Under the pieces are notes generated by a model. That model searched no databases, was not told the DNA's origin, and saw nothing but the letters and a program-made list of their open reading frames with translations. From positions 1-23,746 of IMG/VR virus record IMGVR_UViG_3300029448_000443: a DNA stretch of 23,746 nucleotides, one strand, 5' to 3'. Source of the stretch: a virus. Positions 22,983-23,746 of the stretch are shown one piece after another. Made by a program: the position numbers and the translations under genes. The first letter of the stretch is position 1. Each line of letters starts with the position of its first letter.

Positions 22983-23746
22983 CTACCAAGCCCCTATTAC
23001 TTTAATTATGTTTGATGCTAATGTTGTTTTGTTGGCTGCAGAGTAAGCATCTGCATTAGCCGCAGCTTCTAAGGCTTGTATCACTTGTTCGTGCTTTCTT
23101 TGTAACTCTGACTCAGAAGCTGTAAAATTAAAAGTAGCGTTATCTCTGTACTTTTGCCACAGATCATTCATAGCTGTAGCACTCATGTTGTACATAAGTT
23201 GAGCATTTATTCTGTTGGTTTCATTTTGAACTGCTGTGTTAGCTGTGTTCAACTCTCTACGCCACTTGACGTTTGATTGATCAATTACATTTCTCATGTT
23301 TGCATTGAACTTCTCTCGCTGATCTCTCATACTAGCGTTGAATTCTGCAAAGGAGTTCTCTTGGTTTATGTTGTACTGCTTAAGTGCTACATCTCTGTTT
23401 ATGTTTGCTGTGTCAACTTGAACACCTAACTCAGCAAAGTATTCCTCTACTTGTAGCTCATTCTTTGCATTGAACTGTTGTCTAGCATTCTCTGCCGCGG
23501 CTTCAGTAAATGCTGCTTGAGCTAGTGCGTTGTACTTTATAGCGTTGGATTGTTGTTGGGCATCGAGTTCTTTTATGTCGATGGATAGCAAGGCTTGAGC
23601 GTTACTTATCGCACCTTTAGTTCTAGCATCGGCATTCTGTCTATCCATTGTAGCAACTTGCAATGCGTTCTGTAATGCTGCTTGTTGTCTGTTATCTAAG
23701 TTCTTTAGCTGTATGTTTGCATAAGCACCCGCATCTCTGGCCGCAA
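22983..23746 (-). CDS. Ala/Gln/Asn-rich helical internal virion protein, partial at right edge
   Basis: The frame stays open to the right end, so the start lies outside the window and at least 254 residues are visible. Codons before 23663 continue the same composition (ANIQLKNLDNRQQAALQNA). The protein is almost wholly helical and rich in Ala, Gln and Asn, with long heptad-like tracts (TAVQNETNRINAQLM) and no cysteine catalytic motif; it ends with a small hydrophobic stretch IIKVIGAW. Composition and its position before two large core proteins match T7 internal virion protein gp14, which builds the outer-membrane pore of the ejectosome (established for T7). Family identity here is inference. 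Confidence 0.7.
   Translation of the reverse strand, partial: AARDAGAYANIQLKNLDNRQQAALQNALQVATMDRQNADARTKGAISNAQALLSIDIKELDAQQQSNAIKYNALAQAAFTEAAAENARQQFNAKNELQVEEYFAELGVQVDTANINRDVALKQYNINQENSFAEFNASMRDQREKFNANMRNVIDQSNVKWRRELNTANTAVQNETNRINAQLMYNMSATAMNDLWQKYRDNATFNFTASESELQRKHEQVIQALEAAANADAYSAANKTTLASNIIKVIGAW

Noticed and set aside
1-23746. tRNA genes, integrase or attachment sites
   Set aside because: No cloverleaf-like sequence, recombinase motif or core repeat was seen on either strand.

Overview
The window is an AT-rich, almost fully coding stretch (the longest gap is about 158 bases) of a lytic, T7-like short-tailed phage. The gene set is that of marine podoviruses related to the SAR116 phage HMO-2011: a family A DNA polymerase carrying a DnaJ-type zinc finger, a T7-type primase and helicase, T7-type endonuclease I, a class II ribonucleotide reductase, and large internal virion proteins. 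No integrase, lysogeny repressor, tRNA, rRNA, CRISPR array or insertion sequence was seen. A marine alphaproteobacterial host is inferred from the phage type, not shown by the sequence.

Layout. Bases 1-2894 are a minus-strand block: a DNMT3-like cytosine methyltransferase first in transcription order, then a coiled-coil protein, a zinc ribbon, two small unknown proteins and a gene running off the left edge. Bases 2895-3052 form a divergent control region with a promoter candidate in each direction. Bases 3053-13830 are one plus-strand operon-like series: a small ribbon-helix-helix regulator, an unknown protein, primase, helicase, a tiny membrane protein, an HNH nuclease, the 3'-5' exonuclease and polymerase as two overlapping genes, an acidic-tailed protein that may bind ssDNA, a Cas4/RecB-like nuclease, endonuclease I, a DUF3310 protein, class II ribonucleotide reductase, a PD-(D/E)XK nuclease and two small proteins. 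Many joints are 1-base stop/start overlaps, which suggests translational coupling. Bases 13811-23746 are a minus-strand virion block read from right to left. Its order and sizes match the T7 internal core genes 14-15-16 (an Ala/Gln-rich helical protein, then 963 aa, then 1696 aa), and it ends in a Met/Gly-repeat protein with an EF-hand-like loop.

How it works together. The plus-strand genes can break down DNA (HNH, Cas4-like, endonuclease I and PD-(D/E)XK nucleases), make dNTPs (ribonucleotide reductase) and copy DNA (primase, helicase, exonuclease, polymerase). The methyltransferase block is probably early and may change or protect phage DNA. The right-hand block makes proteins likely to be ejected into the host.

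The most unusual signals are (a) the exonuclease/polymerase split in different frames next to an HNH gene; (b) the DNMT3-like methyltransferase; (c) strict sequence-word biases: by eye no CCWGG, and every GGCC (9 of 9) inside GCGGCC; and (d) the Met/Gly-repeat EF-hand protein. Word counts were made by eye and should be recounted by machine.
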